DNA of 19,861 nucleotides from SP202 sp036339395 (GCA_036339395.1 JAYZBD010000136.1:1-19861); one strand, 5' to 3'; counted from the stretch's first letter, positions 7,515-15,564 are shown. Made by a program: numbers and translations. The notes: generated by a model not told the origin, from the letters alone.

Positions 7515-8398
7515 CCCGGCTTCATGACTGGCTGCAACTCCTGCGCATCTCCAATGCCCCGACATGCGTTACCAATGTCCTCGTCGGCTGTGCAATCGGC
7601 ATCATCTCGCTCGGCCTGGAGCACCCCGGGCCATGGATCGACCCGGTTGCAGTCCTGCTTGTCCTTGCGGGAGTATTCGGGTTCTACCTGGGCGGCATGG
7701 CGCTGAATGATGTCCTTGATGCAAAGCATGACATCGAGACAGGCGCGCCACGCCCCATCGCTCTCGGGCGAATCAGCCGTGGGAAGGCGATGTTCCTTGC
7801 AATGGGCCTGCTGGGCATCGGCGTACTCGGCTGCAGCCTTGCTGGTGGGTGGGGAGGATGTGTCACGAGTCTCATCCTGCTCTCGTGCATCGTCCTCTAC
7901 AACTCCTGGCATCGGTCTGCCTGGCCCTCGATCTTCCTGATGGGTTGCTGTCGGGCCCTCGTCTACGTGGTTGCGGCCTTTGCGGTCACCGCCAGTCCCG
8001 ACGCGGGCCTCCTGGTCATCTTCGGACTCGGGCTGGGTCTCCACACGATGCTGGTTACGAGCATTGCTCGCAGCGAGCGGACAGCAAGGAGACCCTCCGC
8101 GTGGCATGTTGTCCTGCTGCCGGTTGCACCCTGTGGAGCCCTCCTTGCCTATGGAGCTGCTGAACTCTGGGCGGTCGTGCTCTTCGGAGTGCTCCTGGCA
8201 CTGTGGCTTGGTCGCATGAACAGGTTCCTGCTCAACTCGCCCCCCAACGTGCTCAAGGCTGTCCTGGTGGGACTTTCGGGTATTGCCTTGCTCGATGCCT
8301 TCTATCTTGCGATGCTCGGCTGGGCTGTACTTGCTTTCCTTGCCACGGCCTGCTTCGCCTTGACCGCGATGGCACACAGATCCATCTCCGGAACCTGA
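7511..8398 (+). CDS. eboC: EboC: UbiA-type membrane prenyltransferase homologue
   Basis: A 295-residue polytopic membrane protein with about eight to nine hydrophobic segments. It carries the first UbiA aspartate motif, NDVLDAKHDIETGAPRP (N66, D67, D70, D74, R81, P82), which binds the Mg-diphosphate of a prenyl donor. The second UbiA motif is less clear: after the LYNSWHR segment (about 135-141) no typical DxxxD is visible in the expected place, and the loop following helix five reads ARSERTARRPSAWH. This may mean an altered prenyl donor or acceptor. Start and stop are fixed by the 4-base overlap with eboE and the 3-base gap to eboF. It is the only membrane-embedded member of the operon and is the natural candidate for linking the product to a lipid or the membrane; that role is inference. 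Confidence 0.88.
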   Translation: MTRLHDWLQLLRISNAPTCVTNVLVGCAIGIISLGLEHPGPWIDPVAVLLVLAGVFGFYLGGMALNDVLDAKHDIETGAPRPIALGRISRGKAMFLAMGLLGIGVLGCSLAGGWGGCVTSLILLSCIVLYNSWHRSAWPSIFLMGCCRALVYVVAAFAVTASPDAGLLVIFGLGLGLHTMLVTSIARSERTARRPSAWHVVLLPVAPCGALLAYGAAELWAVVLFGVLLALWLGRMNRFLLNSPPNVLKAVLVGLSGIALLDAFYLAMLGWAVLAFLATACFALTAMAHRSISGT

Positions 8399-8401
8399 GT
8401 C

Positions 8402-9778
8402 ATGCCCGTACCAACCGTCGTCCTGAATATCGTCGGACTTGATGCGGGACTGCTACGCAACTTCACTCCCCGACTGCGAAGCATTGGAGAACAAGGAACG
8501 ACCAGGATCATCAAGGCTGCCTTCCCGGCATTGACCTGCAGCGCCCAGGCCTCGATGGTGACGGGACTGACTCCTGCTGAACATGGCATCGTCGGAAACG
8601 GCTGGTATGACCGTGATTCGCACGAGGTGCGTTTCTGGAAACAGTCGAACCAACTCGTGCAGGGAGAGAAGGTGTGGGAAACAGCCAGGAAGAGAAACCC
8701 CGACATCACGTGCTGCACCATGTTCTGGTGGTACAACATGTATGGGTCCTCGGACTGGGCTGTAACACCGCGGCCCATGTACCCCGCCGATGGACGGAAG
8801 ATTCCCGACACCTGGACGAATCCACCGGAACTTCGAGATCAACTCCAGGAGGCGCTTGGCACCTTTCCCCTGTTCAACTTCTGGGGACCGGGAGCAGGAC
8901 TGGAATCATCGCACTGGATCGCCGATGCAAGCCGATGGGTTCATGACAGGCATCATCCCGACCTGCACCTTGTCTACCTGCCACACCTGGATTACTCGCT
9001 CCAGAAGCATGGACAGGACTCGAACGAAGCGGCCCAGGCTGCCAGGGAGATTGATGAACTTGCCGGCAGCCTCGCGGAACACTTCATCAATGAGGGCTGC
9101 CGCATCCTCATCGTCAGTGAATACGGAATCGGCAGTGTCGATGGGGCCACCGCCCCGAACAGGAAACTTCGGGAAGAAGGCCTGCTCTCAGTTCGACATG
9201 AACTGGGACGCGAATACCTGGACACCGGGGCATCTCGGGCATTTGTTCTTGCAGACCACCAGGTGGCTCACGTCTATGTACATGACCCGGGTGACCTGCA
9301 GGAAACCAGGTCCGTGCTCGAAGGCCTGGACGGCGTGGACCGTGTGCTCGGCAAGGACGAACTCGCCCGGTTCGGGCTCGACCACGCCCGGTCAGGGGAC
9401 CTTCTGCTCCTCAGTGACCCACGTTGCTGGTTTACATGGGATTTCTGGTTCGACGATGCCATGGCACCGGACTATGCAAGAACAGTTGATATACATCGCA
9501 AACCGGGCTACGACCCCCGCGAACTCTTCCTCGACCCGGGCATCTCGATGCCGAAGGTGCGCATTGCCTCGAAACTGGCCAGGCGCACGCTGGGATTCAG
9601 GACACTCCTGGACGTGATTCCACTGGACACATCCCTCGTCAAGGGCTCACATGGCCGAACGGACCTGGGTGAAGATCGATCACCGATCCTCGTGAGCAGC
9701 CACGTGATGGACGACCTTCCCGAGGAGGTGCCCTGCACGGATGTACGTGATGTCATGTTGAAGATGCTCGAGCCCTAG
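8402..9778 (+). CDS. eboF: EboF: alkaline-phosphatase/NPP-superfamily protein
   Basis: The 458-residue protein belongs to the type I phosphodiesterase / nucleotide pyrophosphatase branch of the alkaline phosphatase superfamily. It shows VLNIVGLD with metal ligand D14, the nucleophile region FPALTCSAQASMVTGLTPAEHGIVGN with T45, YLPHLDYSLQKHG with D197 and H203, and KGSHG with H417. The fourth metal motif, normally S-D-H-G, reads S-E-Y-G here (E240, Y241). A WFTWDFWFDDAMAPDYARTVDIHRKPGYDP block (343-372) is characteristic of this subgroup. There is no signal peptide, so it is likely cytosolic unlike many NPPs. It is the last gene of the operon, and its stop lies within a 14-base palindrome. Confidence 0.87.
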   Translation: MPVPTVVLNIVGLDAGLLRNFTPRLRSIGEQGTTRIIKAAFPALTCSAQASMVTGLTPAEHGIVGNGWYDRDSHEVRFWKQSNQLVQGEKVWETARKRNPDITCCTMFWWYNMYGSSDWAVTPRPMYPADGRKIPDTWTNPPELRDQLQEALGTFPLFNFWGPGAGLESSHWIADASRWVHDRHHPDLHLVYLPHLDYSLQKHGQDSNEAAQAAREIDELAGSLAEHFINEGCRILIVSEYGIGSVDGATAPNRKLREEGLLSVRHELGREYLDTGASRAFVLADHQVAHVYVHDPGDLQETRSVLEGLDGVDRVLGKDELARFGLDHARSGDLLLLSDPRCWFTWDFWFDDAMAPDYARTVDIHRKPGYDPRELFLDPGISMPKVRIASKLARRTLGFRTLLDVIPLDTSLVKGSHGRTDLGEDRSPILVSSHVMDDLPEEVPCTDVRDVMLKMLEP

Positions 9779-9783
9779 GGCTC
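9770..9783. repeat. 14-base palindrome across the eboF stop
   Basis: GAGCCCTAGGGCTC is a perfect palindrome that contains the eboF stop codon and ends 7 bases before the stop of the convergent beta-helix gene. It has no loop bases and no following T-run, so it is at best part of a weak bidirectional transcription end. Confidence 0.4.
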
Positions 9784-9789
9784 CCCGGC

Positions 9790-10881
9790 CTACTTCCAGA
9801 GCATCATCAGGACAGCCATGTCCCTGCGATCCACACCGCCATCCCCATTGAGATCACCTTCAACGGAAGTTGGACACAGCGTAATGGTTGGTTCACAGAT
9901 CGAGCCGTTGCCACTGAATGCTCCTCCGGCTTCGATGCATGACTCCATCTCGGCGACGATGCACCCTCCACCAAGGCAGCAGGCTCCGGTCTGGATGATC
10001 GATGCCATCCTGATCCCACGGCGACCGACGATCTCGTCGGAGGGCGTCAGGAACCTGCATTCGGCAAACACGGGATCGCTCCGGTATGAGCTGTAGACCG
10101 CCCCACCCTTGAATGCAGCAGAGTTGCGTTCAAACGTACAGCGCGACAAGCTTCCATGGCTTTGATAGTCGTAGATGGCCCCGCCATTGTAGAGAGCCTG
10201 GTTGCTCAGGAAGCGACATGAAACGAACGTCGGTGCGCAGTGACTCGAGTTGAAGATGGCCCCGCCACTGAAACGAGCCAGGTTTCCGATGAACGTGCAG
10301 TCCGTGAATCGGCAGTTGCTCAGGAGGCAGAAGATGGCCCCGCCTTTTTCCGATGTGTTCTTCCGGAAGATGCAGTTGGTAAATGAGGGGTGTGCATCTC
10401 GAACGCTGTAGACCGCCCCACCCTGCAGGTTCGCATTGTTGTTCTCGAAGATGCAGTCATTGATTCGAGGGCTGCTTCCGGAAATGTACATGGCTCCCCC
10501 GACCGTCTGTCCGGGACCATGAACCGAAAAGTCACCCGTTCCCCCACGCAGGGTGAACCCCTCGATTCCGGTCTCCCGGCTCTCTCCCTTGATGCAGTAC
10601 ACGATGCTGCCCGGCAGCGTCCTGCCATCGAGCACCGTTGCTTCCGGGCCATCGGCGCTCTTGAGCACGATGGCCTTCCCCTTCATGTTGATCGTTTCGT
10701 GCCAGGTACCTGCCGCAACAATGAGTACATCGCCATCGGATGCGGCATCGATGGCTCCCTGGATCGTCCTGGCATCAGAAGGAACCTGGATCGTCGCTGC
10801 TGACAGTGAAGATCCGCCCCACATCGCAGCAAAGGCTGCAAGCAACGTCAATGAGCGAGATCTGTGATTATTGATGTGCAT
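9790..10881 (-). CDS. Secreted beta-helix protein with Pmp-like repeats and dockerin-like C-terminus
   Basis: The 363-residue protein begins with a signal peptide (MHINNHRSRSLTLLAAFAAMWGGSSLSAA), then a pectin-lyase-like start (QVPSDARTIQGAIDAASDGDVLIVAAGTWHETI). Next come five or six repeats of about 26 residues, each with Cys-x-Phe-x-x-Asn followed by GGA(I/V/M)(Y/F). The paired FxxN and GGAI tetrapeptides are the signature of chlamydial polymorphic membrane protein repeats. After these comes a cysteine-rich GACCLGGGCIV...ESC module, and the protein ends with one calcium-loop of dockerin type, D343 to D354 (DLNGDGGVDRRD). It is likely a cell-surface or extracellular adhesin-like protein. 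The start at 10881 has only a weak ribosome binding site; a further in-frame ATG at 10968 would precede the signal peptide by 29 residues and is disfavoured. Confidence 0.87.
   Translation of the reverse strand: MHINNHRSRSLTLLAAFAAMWGGSSLSAATIQVPSDARTIQGAIDAASDGDVLIVAAGTWHETINMKGKAIVLKSADGPEATVLDGRTLPGSIVYCIKGESRETGIEGFTLRGGTGDFSVHGPGQTVGGAMYISGSSPRINDCIFENNNANLQGGAVYSVRDAHPSFTNCIFRKNTSEKGGAIFCLLSNCRFTDCTFIGNLARFSGGAIFNSSHCAPTFVSCRFLSNQALYNGGAIYDYQSHGSLSRCTFERNSAAFKGGAVYSSYRSDPVFAECRFLTPSDEIVGRRGIRMASIIQTGACCLGGGCIVAEMESCIEAGGAFSGNGSICEPTITLCPTSVEGDLNGDGGVDRRDMAVLMMLWK
10050..10500 (-). repeat. In-gene tandem repeats of 78-81 bases (beta-helix coils)
   Basis: Within the beta-helix gene the plus strand shows AGATGGCCCCGCC or AGACCGCCCCACC at 78-81 base intervals (for example near 10095, 10173, 10254, 10332 and 10410). 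These encode the GGA(I/V) turn. The bases between copies have diverged, while the Phe-x-x-Asn and Gly-Gly-Ala positions are kept, so the repeat is maintained at protein level. Confidence 0.75.
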
Positions 10882-11023
10882 GACTGATCCGTACCTGGGA
10901 GATGTCCTGACAAGAACACTCTGGCACGAGTGGAGCACGCAAGCGCTCCAAAAACAGGCTTTGAGCATCTTCCAGTTCCACTGGTACGCCTTGGTGGGGT
11001 TGTACGTTCTGGAATAAGTCCAT

Positions 11024-11131
11024 GGAGGCCATTTAAAGCCTCAGATCATCAAAGAAAGGGTCAAAAACGCCCTGCGTACATGCTGATGTCTCTTGATCTG
11101 ACCTACCCTGTTCGACCCGGGAATGGCCTCC
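11024..11131. repeat. 10-bp inverted repeat in the 10882-11179 intergenic region
   Basis: GGAGGCCATT at 11024-11033 and its exact reverse complement AATGGCCTCC at 11122-11131 flank 88 bases upstream of the Tricorn-like gene. The nearer half ends 48 bases before that start codon. The rest of this 298-base gap holds a small GGAGC/GCTCC hairpin at 10932-10949 and no gene or convincing promoter pair that I can see. Confidence 0.35.
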
Positions 11132-11179
11132 AACAAGCCACCTTCAGTAAACGATTGAAACCTCGATAGGAAACAGACA

Positions 11180-14100
11180 ATGAACTTCAGATTTCTCGGA
11201 TCCCTGCTTCTCCTTGGAACAGTGCTTCCAACCACTTCCTCCCTTGGAGCCGAGCCCCACGCAGGAATGCTGCGTTTCCCGGATATCTCCCGTGACCACA
11301 TTGTCTTCTCCTATGCCAATGACCTGTGGACGGTGTCTCGTGAAGGTGGAGAAGCTCGACCACTTGCCAGTCCTGCCGGCAGCGAGTGGCGACCCCGCTT
11401 CAATGATGATGGCTCCCTCATCGCATTCAGCGGGAACTACGACGGCGGACAGGACCTCTACGTGATCAAGACCGAGGGTGGACAGCCAAGCCGCATCACG
11501 CATCATCCTTCCCGGGAAGACTTCTGCGACTGGAGTGGTGACCAACTGCTCTTCTCCGCTCGGGATTACCAGGGGCTGGGACTTGCGCCACGTCTCTACA
11601 CCGTCTACGCAGCGGGAGGCATGCCGACTGAACTGCCGGTCCCATTTGGAGCTGCTGCCGCCATTCATGGCAACGGATCACTGCTGGCCTATACCCCGCA
11701 CTCCCGGGATGGGCGCACATGGAAACGGTATCGAGGTGGCATGGCTTCAGACCTGTGGCTCTTCGACCTTGAAGGCCTCGACGCAGTCCGCGTGACGGAC
11801 TGGGAAGGTACGGACACGCAGCCCATGTGGCATGGAGAGGACCTGTACTACCTTTCTGATGAAGGTGCGAATCATCGCCTGAACCTGTGGAAGCATGACC
11901 TGGCCAGCGGCACTCGAACGCAGGTGACGAACTTCGAAGAGTACGACGTACTCTGGCCCTCCATCGGGCCCGGCCCGGAGGGTGGCGGAGAGATCATCTT
12001 CCAGAACGGAGCCGATCTGCTTGTGCTCGACCTTCACTCAGGGGCGATACGAACCGTTGAAGTCACGATTCCAGGCGACCGCCCGAGTGTCCGTTCACGA
12101 CGCATCGACACGAGTGACAGCATCAGCAACTATGCCATCTCCCCAGGTGGGAAGCGTGTGACGGTCGAGTCCAGGGGTGACATCTGGACCCTGCCGGCTG
12201 AACAGGGAAACCCGCGCAACCTGACATTCTCTCCAGACACCGCTGAACGCGACCCGATGTGGAGCCCTGATGGCCAGTGGATCACCTACTTCAGTGACGC
12301 CTCGGACGAATATGAACTGTACATCACCCAGTCGGACGGCAAGGGTGAAACACGTCAGCTCACGCATGACGGCACACCCTTCAAGCATGCAACGAGTTGG
12401 AGCCCGGATTCCAGCAAACTGCTCTATACCGGCAAGGGTGGCGATGTGCATCTTGTCGATGTCGAGTCCGGCGAACGAACGCATGTCGTAACAGACCCCT
12501 ATGCGCAACGTCCAAGCACGAGTTGGTCACATGACTCGCTCTGGATCGCCTATGACCTCACGGAACCTGAAAATCAGATGTCTTCGATCTGGATCTACGA
12601 TGTTGCCGAGAACGTTCACCACCGGGTAACAAGCCCGATGTTCAACGACCATTCTCCCGCATTCGATTCGGAAGGTGACTACCTCTACTTCACCAGTGGC
12701 CGAACCTTCCGACCCGAATATTCTCCGGTCGATGGAACCTTCATCTACACCGAGCCAGGCAACCTCTTCGCCCTTGCTTTGCGAAATGACATGGACCCCC
12801 TGTGGACCGTCGAGTTCGACGAGGTTGAATGGGACGATGAAGAGGAGGAGGAGGGCGAGGAAGATGAGGGCGAAGGCGAAGAGGATGAAGGTGATGAAGA
12901 AGAGGACGAGGGACACGACGACGATGAGGACGAGGGGCACGACGACGACGATGACGCATCTGCCGCCCCCGGCATCTTCAACCTGTCATACCTGCTCTTC
13001 GATGATCCCATCAGTGGGACCTGGAATGGATCCGTCGAGATCATCGGTGCTCCAGGTGATGTCCCCCCGATCTCGTTCGTACTTGAACTTGAAATGGAAG
13101 AGGACCTGTCCGTCACCGGAACCGTTGACATCGACATGGTCGGCATCCAGGACCTCCACGGAAACTGGGATCCGGATGCAGGCGAACTCACCCTCAACAG
13201 CGAGGAGGATGATGAACCAACCGTCTTCACGGTCGATGGCAACACCATGGTCGGGGAGCGATCCGAGGAAGGCATGACGATGATCATGACCGCAACCCGG
13301 GCGGACCAGGATGATTCCAGCGGAGGAAGTGGCAAAGATGAGGACACCGAGGAGAAGGACGAGGATGAGCCGGTTGAAATAGACTTTGAAAACATCGAGT
13401 CCAGGGCCGTCCTGCTGCCTACGGGCGTCGGTTCCTACAGCAACCTGGCCGTCAACAGTTCCAATGAACTGCTGTACCTCAAGGATGGCAAACTCCATAC
13501 CTATGACATCACGGACAGCGATGACAATGGAAACTCGGTCGATACCACCATGGGTAGTTTCGAGGTGTCCGCAGATGGCAAGAAGATGGCCTACCGCCGA
13601 GGTGGCTCCGTCACGATTCGAAACGCCGGCTCCGGGGGCAATGGAAAATCGGTGAAATCACGTGGAATGATTGTCACCTTCGATCCCCGGGACGAGTGGC
13701 GACAGATCTTCAATGACGTCTGGCGTACCTTCCGAGACTACTTCTACGTGGAGAACATGCACGGCGTGGACTGGGATGAAATCCGCGTTCGCTATGCAGC
13801 GATGTTGCCTGATGTCGTGAGCCGCGAGGATCTCAACCACGTCATCGGGGAAATGATCGGCGAACTCAATGTCGGCCATGCCTATCGCGGAGGTGGCGAC
13901 CTCTCACCTGGTGGTGAGCGGGTTCCCGTGGGCCTGCTTGGAGCTGATTTCGAGCTGATCGATGGCGTCTATCGAATCAAGACGATTCACCGAGGTGCAA
14001 CCTGGGATACCGACGCACGCTCTCCACTGGATCAGCCGGGTGTGGACGTCAATGAAGGTGACTGGCTGTTGGCAGTCAATGGAACACCGCTGGATCCATT

Positions 14101-14914
14101 CAGTGATCCACACCATGCCTTCATCGGTACGGCAGGCCAATACACGGAATTGACCGTCAATACGACTCCAACACTGGACGAAGAAGCTCGAACTGTCATT
14201 GTCAAACCTCTTCGCAACGATGGAGAGATCCGGTACCGGGCCTGGATCGAACGAAACCGACAGTATGTTGAAGAAGCCACGAATGGACAGGTTGGCTACA
14301 TCTACGTCCCGGATACCGGGATCAATGGACAGAACGACCTCTATCGCCAGTTCTACGGGCAGGCTGGGAAGGCGGCGCTGATCATCGACGAGCGATGGAA
14401 TGGCGGCGGACAGATTCCCAACCGCTTCATCGAACTGCTCAATCGACCCGTGACGAACTGGTTCGCCCTGCGGGATGGCATGGACTGGAAGACGCCACAG
14501 GCAAGTCACTCAGGGCCCAAGTGCATGCTCATCAATGGCCGGGCCGGGTCCGGGGGGGACATGTTCCCCTGGTTGTTCAGGCAAGCCGGGCTCGGGCCAC
14601 TCATCGGCACACGAACATGGGGTGGACTTGTCGGGATTTCGGGCAATCCGAGCCCCATCGATGGTGGCTTCATTGCCGTTCCTCGCTTCGGCTTCTATGA
14701 AAATGACGGCACATGGGGTGTCGAGGGCCATGGTGTCGATCCGGACATCGAGGTCATCGCCGATCCGTCCTTGATGGTCGATGGTGGTGACCCCCAGCTG
14801 GATGTCGCCATCAGCCAGATGCTCGATGCCATCGAGGAAGCACCTTTCGTACCCGCCCTGCGACCTGCTGATCCTGATCGAAGTGGAATGGGTCTTCCGG
14901 TCGAAGAGTATTAA
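11180..14914 (+). CDS. Tricorn-type S41 protease with beta-propeller, PDZ and acidic insertion
   Basis: The 1244-residue protein begins with a signal peptide (MNFRFLGSLLLLGTVLPTTSSLGA). A WD40/PD40-like propeller follows (about 30-545), with repeats such as SPDGQWITYFSDASDEYELYI. Residues of about 549-594 are almost pure Asp/Glu/Gly, then a beta-rich domain (about 600-705; ISGTWNGSVEI...) and a second acidic linker (about 712-735). Propeller sequence resumes (LLYLKDGKLHTYD). The C-terminal half carries the helical DEWRQIFNDVWRTFRDYF segment (about 838), a PDZ-like domain and an S41 core. Aligned on spacing to archaeal Tricorn, H900 (VGHAY), S1124 (GRAGSGGDMF) and E1182 (WGVEGHGVDPDIEV) match H746, S965 and E1023. 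The residue before H900 is Gly where Tricorn has Ser745. It is probably an exported peptidase that processes peptides in the periplasm. YceI follows after 16 bases. Confidence 0.92.
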   Translation: MNFRFLGSLLLLGTVLPTTSSLGAEPHAGMLRFPDISRDHIVFSYANDLWTVSREGGEARPLASPAGSEWRPRFNDDGSLIAFSGNYDGGQDLYVIKTEGGQPSRITHHPSREDFCDWSGDQLLFSARDYQGLGLAPRLYTVYAAGGMPTELPVPFGAAAAIHGNGSLLAYTPHSRDGRTWKRYRGGMASDLWLFDLEGLDAVRVTDWEGTDTQPMWHGEDLYYLSDEGANHRLNLWKHDLASGTRTQVTNFEEYDVLWPSIGPGPEGGGEIIFQNGADLLVLDLHSGAIRTVEVTIPGDRPSVRSRRIDTSDSISNYAISPGGKRVTVESRGDIWTLPAEQGNPRNLTFSPDTAERDPMWSPDGQWITYFSDASDEYELYITQSDGKGETRQLTHDGTPFKHATSWSPDSSKLLYTGKGGDVHLVDVESGERTHVVTDPYAQRPSTSWSHDSLWIAYDLTEPENQMSSIWIYDVAENVHHRVTSPMFNDHSPAFDSEGDYLYFTSGRTFRPEYSPVDGTFIYTEPGNLFALALRNDMDPLWTVEFDEVEWDDEEEEEGEEDEGEGEEDEGDEEEDEGHDDDEDEGHDDDDDASAAPGIFNLSYLLFDDPISGTWNGSVEIIGAPGDVPPISFVLELEMEEDLSVTGTVDIDMVGIQDLHGNWDPDAGELTLNSEEDDEPTVFTVDGNTMVGERSEEGMTMIMTATRADQDDSSGGSGKDEDTEEKDEDEPVEIDFENIESRAVLLPTGVGSYSNLAVNSSNELLYLKDGKLHTYDITDSDDNGNSVDTTMGSFEVSADGKKMAYRRGGSVTIRNAGSGGNGKSVKSRGMIVTFDPRDEWRQIFNDVWRTFRDYFYVENMHGVDWDEIRVRYAAMLPDVVSREDLNHVIGEMIGELNVGHAYRGGGDLSPGGERVPVGLLGADFELIDGVYRIKTIHRGATWDTDARSPLDQPGVDVNEGDWLLAVNGTPLDPFSDPHHAFIGTAGQYTELTVNTTPTLDEEARTVIVKPLRNDGEIRYRAWIERNRQYVEEATNGQVGYIYVPDTGINGQNDLYRQFYGQAGKAALIIDERWNGGGQIPNRFIELLNRPVTNWFALRDGMDWKTPQASHSGPKCMLINGRAGSGGDMFPWLFRQAGLGPLIGTRTWGGLVGISGNPSPIDGGFIAVPRFGFYENDGTWGVEGHGVDPDIEVIADPSLMVDGGDPQLDVAISQMLDAIEEAPFVPALRPADPDRSGMGLPVEEY

Positions 14915-14930
14915 ACAAGGAACTGCACCA

Positions 14931-15542
14931 ATGTTGAAACAAGCACTGATTCTGGCAACGCTCCTCACGCTCGGCCTCGGGGCCATGGCCCTCAGCACAG
15001 TACAAGACGCCCCTGCTCCATCTGAATCTACTGCAAAGTCGTTCAAGGTGGATCCTGTCCATTCAACCGCCATCTTCAGGGTGCATCATCGCGGGGCAGG
15101 TCGTTTCTACGGCCGATTCAATGATGTCACGGGCCTGATCGAATACACGCCGGGCAGTGAACATGGACTTTCGCTCGACATCAGCATCGACATCAACAGT
15201 GTCGACACAGGCACTGAGCAACTTGACAACCACCTCAAGAGCCTGGACTTTTTCAATGCCGTCGAGTTTCCAGCCATGACCTTCAAGAGCAATGAGGCCA
15301 CTCTCATCAAGCCGGGGTTCTACCGAGTCAAGGGAATCATCCGCATGCATGGTGTTTCGCACCCACTCACCATTGAAGTTGAAGAGACCGGGCTTGCCTC
15401 GGGCCGTCGAGGTGAGCTGGTTGGATTCGAGACGACATTCACCCTCAAGCGGTCGCAGTTCGACATGAACTATGGAGTCGAGCAAGGCGCGCTCGGCGAT
15501 GATGTTCGTGTCATCGTGTCCCTGGAGGCGATTGCCCAGTGA
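14931..15542 (+). CDS. YceI-family periplasmic isoprenoid/lipid-binding protein
   Basis: The 203-residue protein starts with a signal peptide (MLKQALILATLLTLGLGAMA) and a short Pro/Ser linker, then one YceI lipocalin-like domain (about 36-203). Typical stretches are FKVDPVHSTAIFRVHHRGAG, FNDVTGLIEYTP, the SVDTGTEQLDNHLKSLDFFNAVEFPAMTF core with DNHL and FPAM, and FTLKRSQFDMNYGVEQGALGDDVRVIVSLEA. Family members bind polyisoprenoid chains or similar lipids inside a beta-barrel. The start at 14931 has AAGGA 9 bases upstream. It lies 16 bases after the protease gene, so the two are likely cotranscribed. A link with the prenyltransferase EboC is attractive but not shown by sequence. Confidence 0.93.
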   Translation: MLKQALILATLLTLGLGAMALSTVQDAPAPSESTAKSFKVDPVHSTAIFRVHHRGAGRFYGRFNDVTGLIEYTPGSEHGLSLDISIDINSVDTGTEQLDNHLKSLDFFNAVEFPAMTFKSNEATLIKPGFYRVKGIIRMHGVSHPLTIEVEETGLASGRRGELVGFETTFTLKRSQFDMNYGVEQGALGDDVRVIVSLEAIAQ

Positions 15543-15564
15543 ACCAATCCGGGGGCCACGTATC

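Larger units (their letters stand above)
4042..9778 (+). other. ebo gene cluster (six-gene operon)
   Basis: Six plus-strand genes run without a meaningful gap: eboD, a small unknown, eboB, eboE, eboC, eboF. Junctions are 11 bases (eboD to unknown), a 4-base ATGA overlap (unknown to eboB), 13 bases (eboB to eboE), a 4-base ATGA overlap (eboE to eboC) and 3 bases (eboC to eboF). This spacing indicates one transcript with translational coupling. The five recognisable members match the EboB-EboF set described in eustigmatophyte plastids, Phycorickettsia, cyanobacteria and other bacteria. A full-length EboA is absent from the window. In cyanobacteria the cluster has been linked to moving a scytonemin precursor toward the periplasm; the chemistry here is unknown. 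Confidence 0.85.

Noticed and set aside
7202..8377. A 391-codon open frame on the minus strand across eboE and eboC.
   Set aside because: Its translation is low in hydrophobic order and rich in Glu, Gln, Arg and His, as expected for the mirror of a membrane protein gene. The plus-strand EboC motifs and the ATGA overlap settle the coding strand.
12829..12960. The purine-rich GA tract considered as a simple-sequence repeat or frameshift artefact.
   Set aside because: The reading frame stays open through it, encodes a coherent Asp/Glu tract, and propeller and protease motifs continue in the same frame afterwards.
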